A stretch of 5,465 nucleotides of DNA from an uncultured Bacilli bacterium (GTDB lineage: Bacteria; Bacillota_I; Bacilli_A; RF39; UBA660), in contig CANQFI010000100.1 of assembly GCA_947598455.1 (NCBI GenBank), forward strand, positions 1 to 5,465, read 5' to 3'. This document shows, piece by piece, positions 5,129 to 5,465 of this stretch (the stretch's first letter is position 1; every line of letters begins with the position of its first letter). The translations under genes were made by a program, and so were the position numbers. The notes under the pieces are model-generated. The model made no database searches. It saw only the letters and a list, made by a program, of their open reading frames with translations, and had not been told where the DNA came from.

Positions 5129-5465
5129 ATAGCATATCAAAGAGCATACTTTCCGATGAAAGTTATAAATGTAACGCAAGGATATGGTAAAGATTCAAGC
5201 TCACATAAATTATCTTATGCTTTAGATTTAGCTGGTAAAGATTCTGGGCGTGATAATGTGTATGCACCATTTGATGCAATAATTACTAAATTATATCAAC
5301 CAAAAGATACAAAGTTACATGCGACAACAGTGTGGCTTACTTCAACAAATAAAGTTTTAAGTCCAAATGGATATTATGGGTATTTAACAGTTAGTATTAC
5401 TCATCCGGATGAAATATTAAAAATGAAGGTAGGGACTAAATATAAACAAGGAGAATTTATTTGTC
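5129..5465 (+). CDS. M23-family-like peptidoglycan peptidase, N-terminal part (3' truncated by window), apparent ATA start
   Basis: The frame stays open to the window edge, giving 112 codons. After the initiator it reads AYQRAYFPMKVINVTQGYG, then SSSHKLSYALDLAGKDSG, then VYAPFDAIITKLYQ. The pattern 'QGYG...H...S.ALD.AG...YAPFD..I' fits the start of an M23 (LytM-type) zinc metallopeptidase. H26 and D33 are the likely first two zinc ligands; the closing HxH motif would lie beyond the window. Similar short leaderless M23 domains occur in phage lysins and in some gut Firmicutes (recalled, not searched). No signal peptide is visible. The only start well placed for the SD is ATA at 5129. The next in-frame ATG (5156) would remove the conserved YFPMK segment and has no SD. 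A single A-to-G change at 5131 would give ATG-GCA. It lies 56 nt after the M15 peptidase on the same strand, so a cell-wall theme is possible. Confidence 0.7.
   Translation, partial: MAYQRAYFPMKVINVTQGYGKDSSSHKLSYALDLAGKDSGRDNVYAPFDAIITKLYQPKDTKLHATTVWLTSTNKVLSPNGYYGYLTVSITHPDEILKMKVGTKYKQGEFIC

Overview
This is a strongly AT-rich window from a low-GC Gram-positive-type bacterium. Most codons end in A or T, Shine-Dalgarno (SD) sites are purine-rich, TTG and GTG starts appear, and both tRNAs encode CCA. Every recognisable tryptophan is TGG and no gene body contains an in-frame TGA, so the standard bacterial code fits better than the Mycoplasma code. Together with Asn-rich membrane proteins and short intergenic regions, this suggests an uncultured host-associated Bacilli/Mycoplasmatota-like lineage. 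That assignment is inference; no marker gene is present.

Left (1-1873, + strand): the 3' end of an ABC transporter ATPase overlaps by 8 nt with a TTG-started ABC-2 type permease that carries a large extracytoplasmic insert. Together they look like a two-gene efflux-type exporter. A symmetric hairpin (1873-1900) ends this unit and also the convergent gene. That gene (1899-2672, - strand) is a stomatin-like SPFH protein (slipin) with no NfeD partner in view.

Centre (2673-4140): a short divergent promoter region serves the slipin and a + strand membrane protein. The latter has a long Asn/Gln/Met/Pro-rich cytosolic tail followed by a five-helix, Yip1-like membrane domain. A clear hairpin plus T-tract terminator follows it.

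Right (4141-5465): a - strand tRNA-Ile(GAU)-tRNA-Glu(UUC) operon has its own promoter and terminator. Then, on the + strand, comes a 181-residue VanXY/VanY-like M15 peptidase without a signal peptide. It keeps the three zinc ligands but has Arg where the catalytic Glu is expected. The window ends inside an M23-like peptidase gene that appears to start at ATA, behind a strong SD partly buried in a hairpin.

The two right-hand genes both point to peptidoglycan peptide metabolism. The most interesting signals are the altered active site of the M15 protein, the ATA start with its hairpin, and the low-complexity tail on the Yip1-like protein. I see no CRISPR array, insertion sequence, integrase or defence system.
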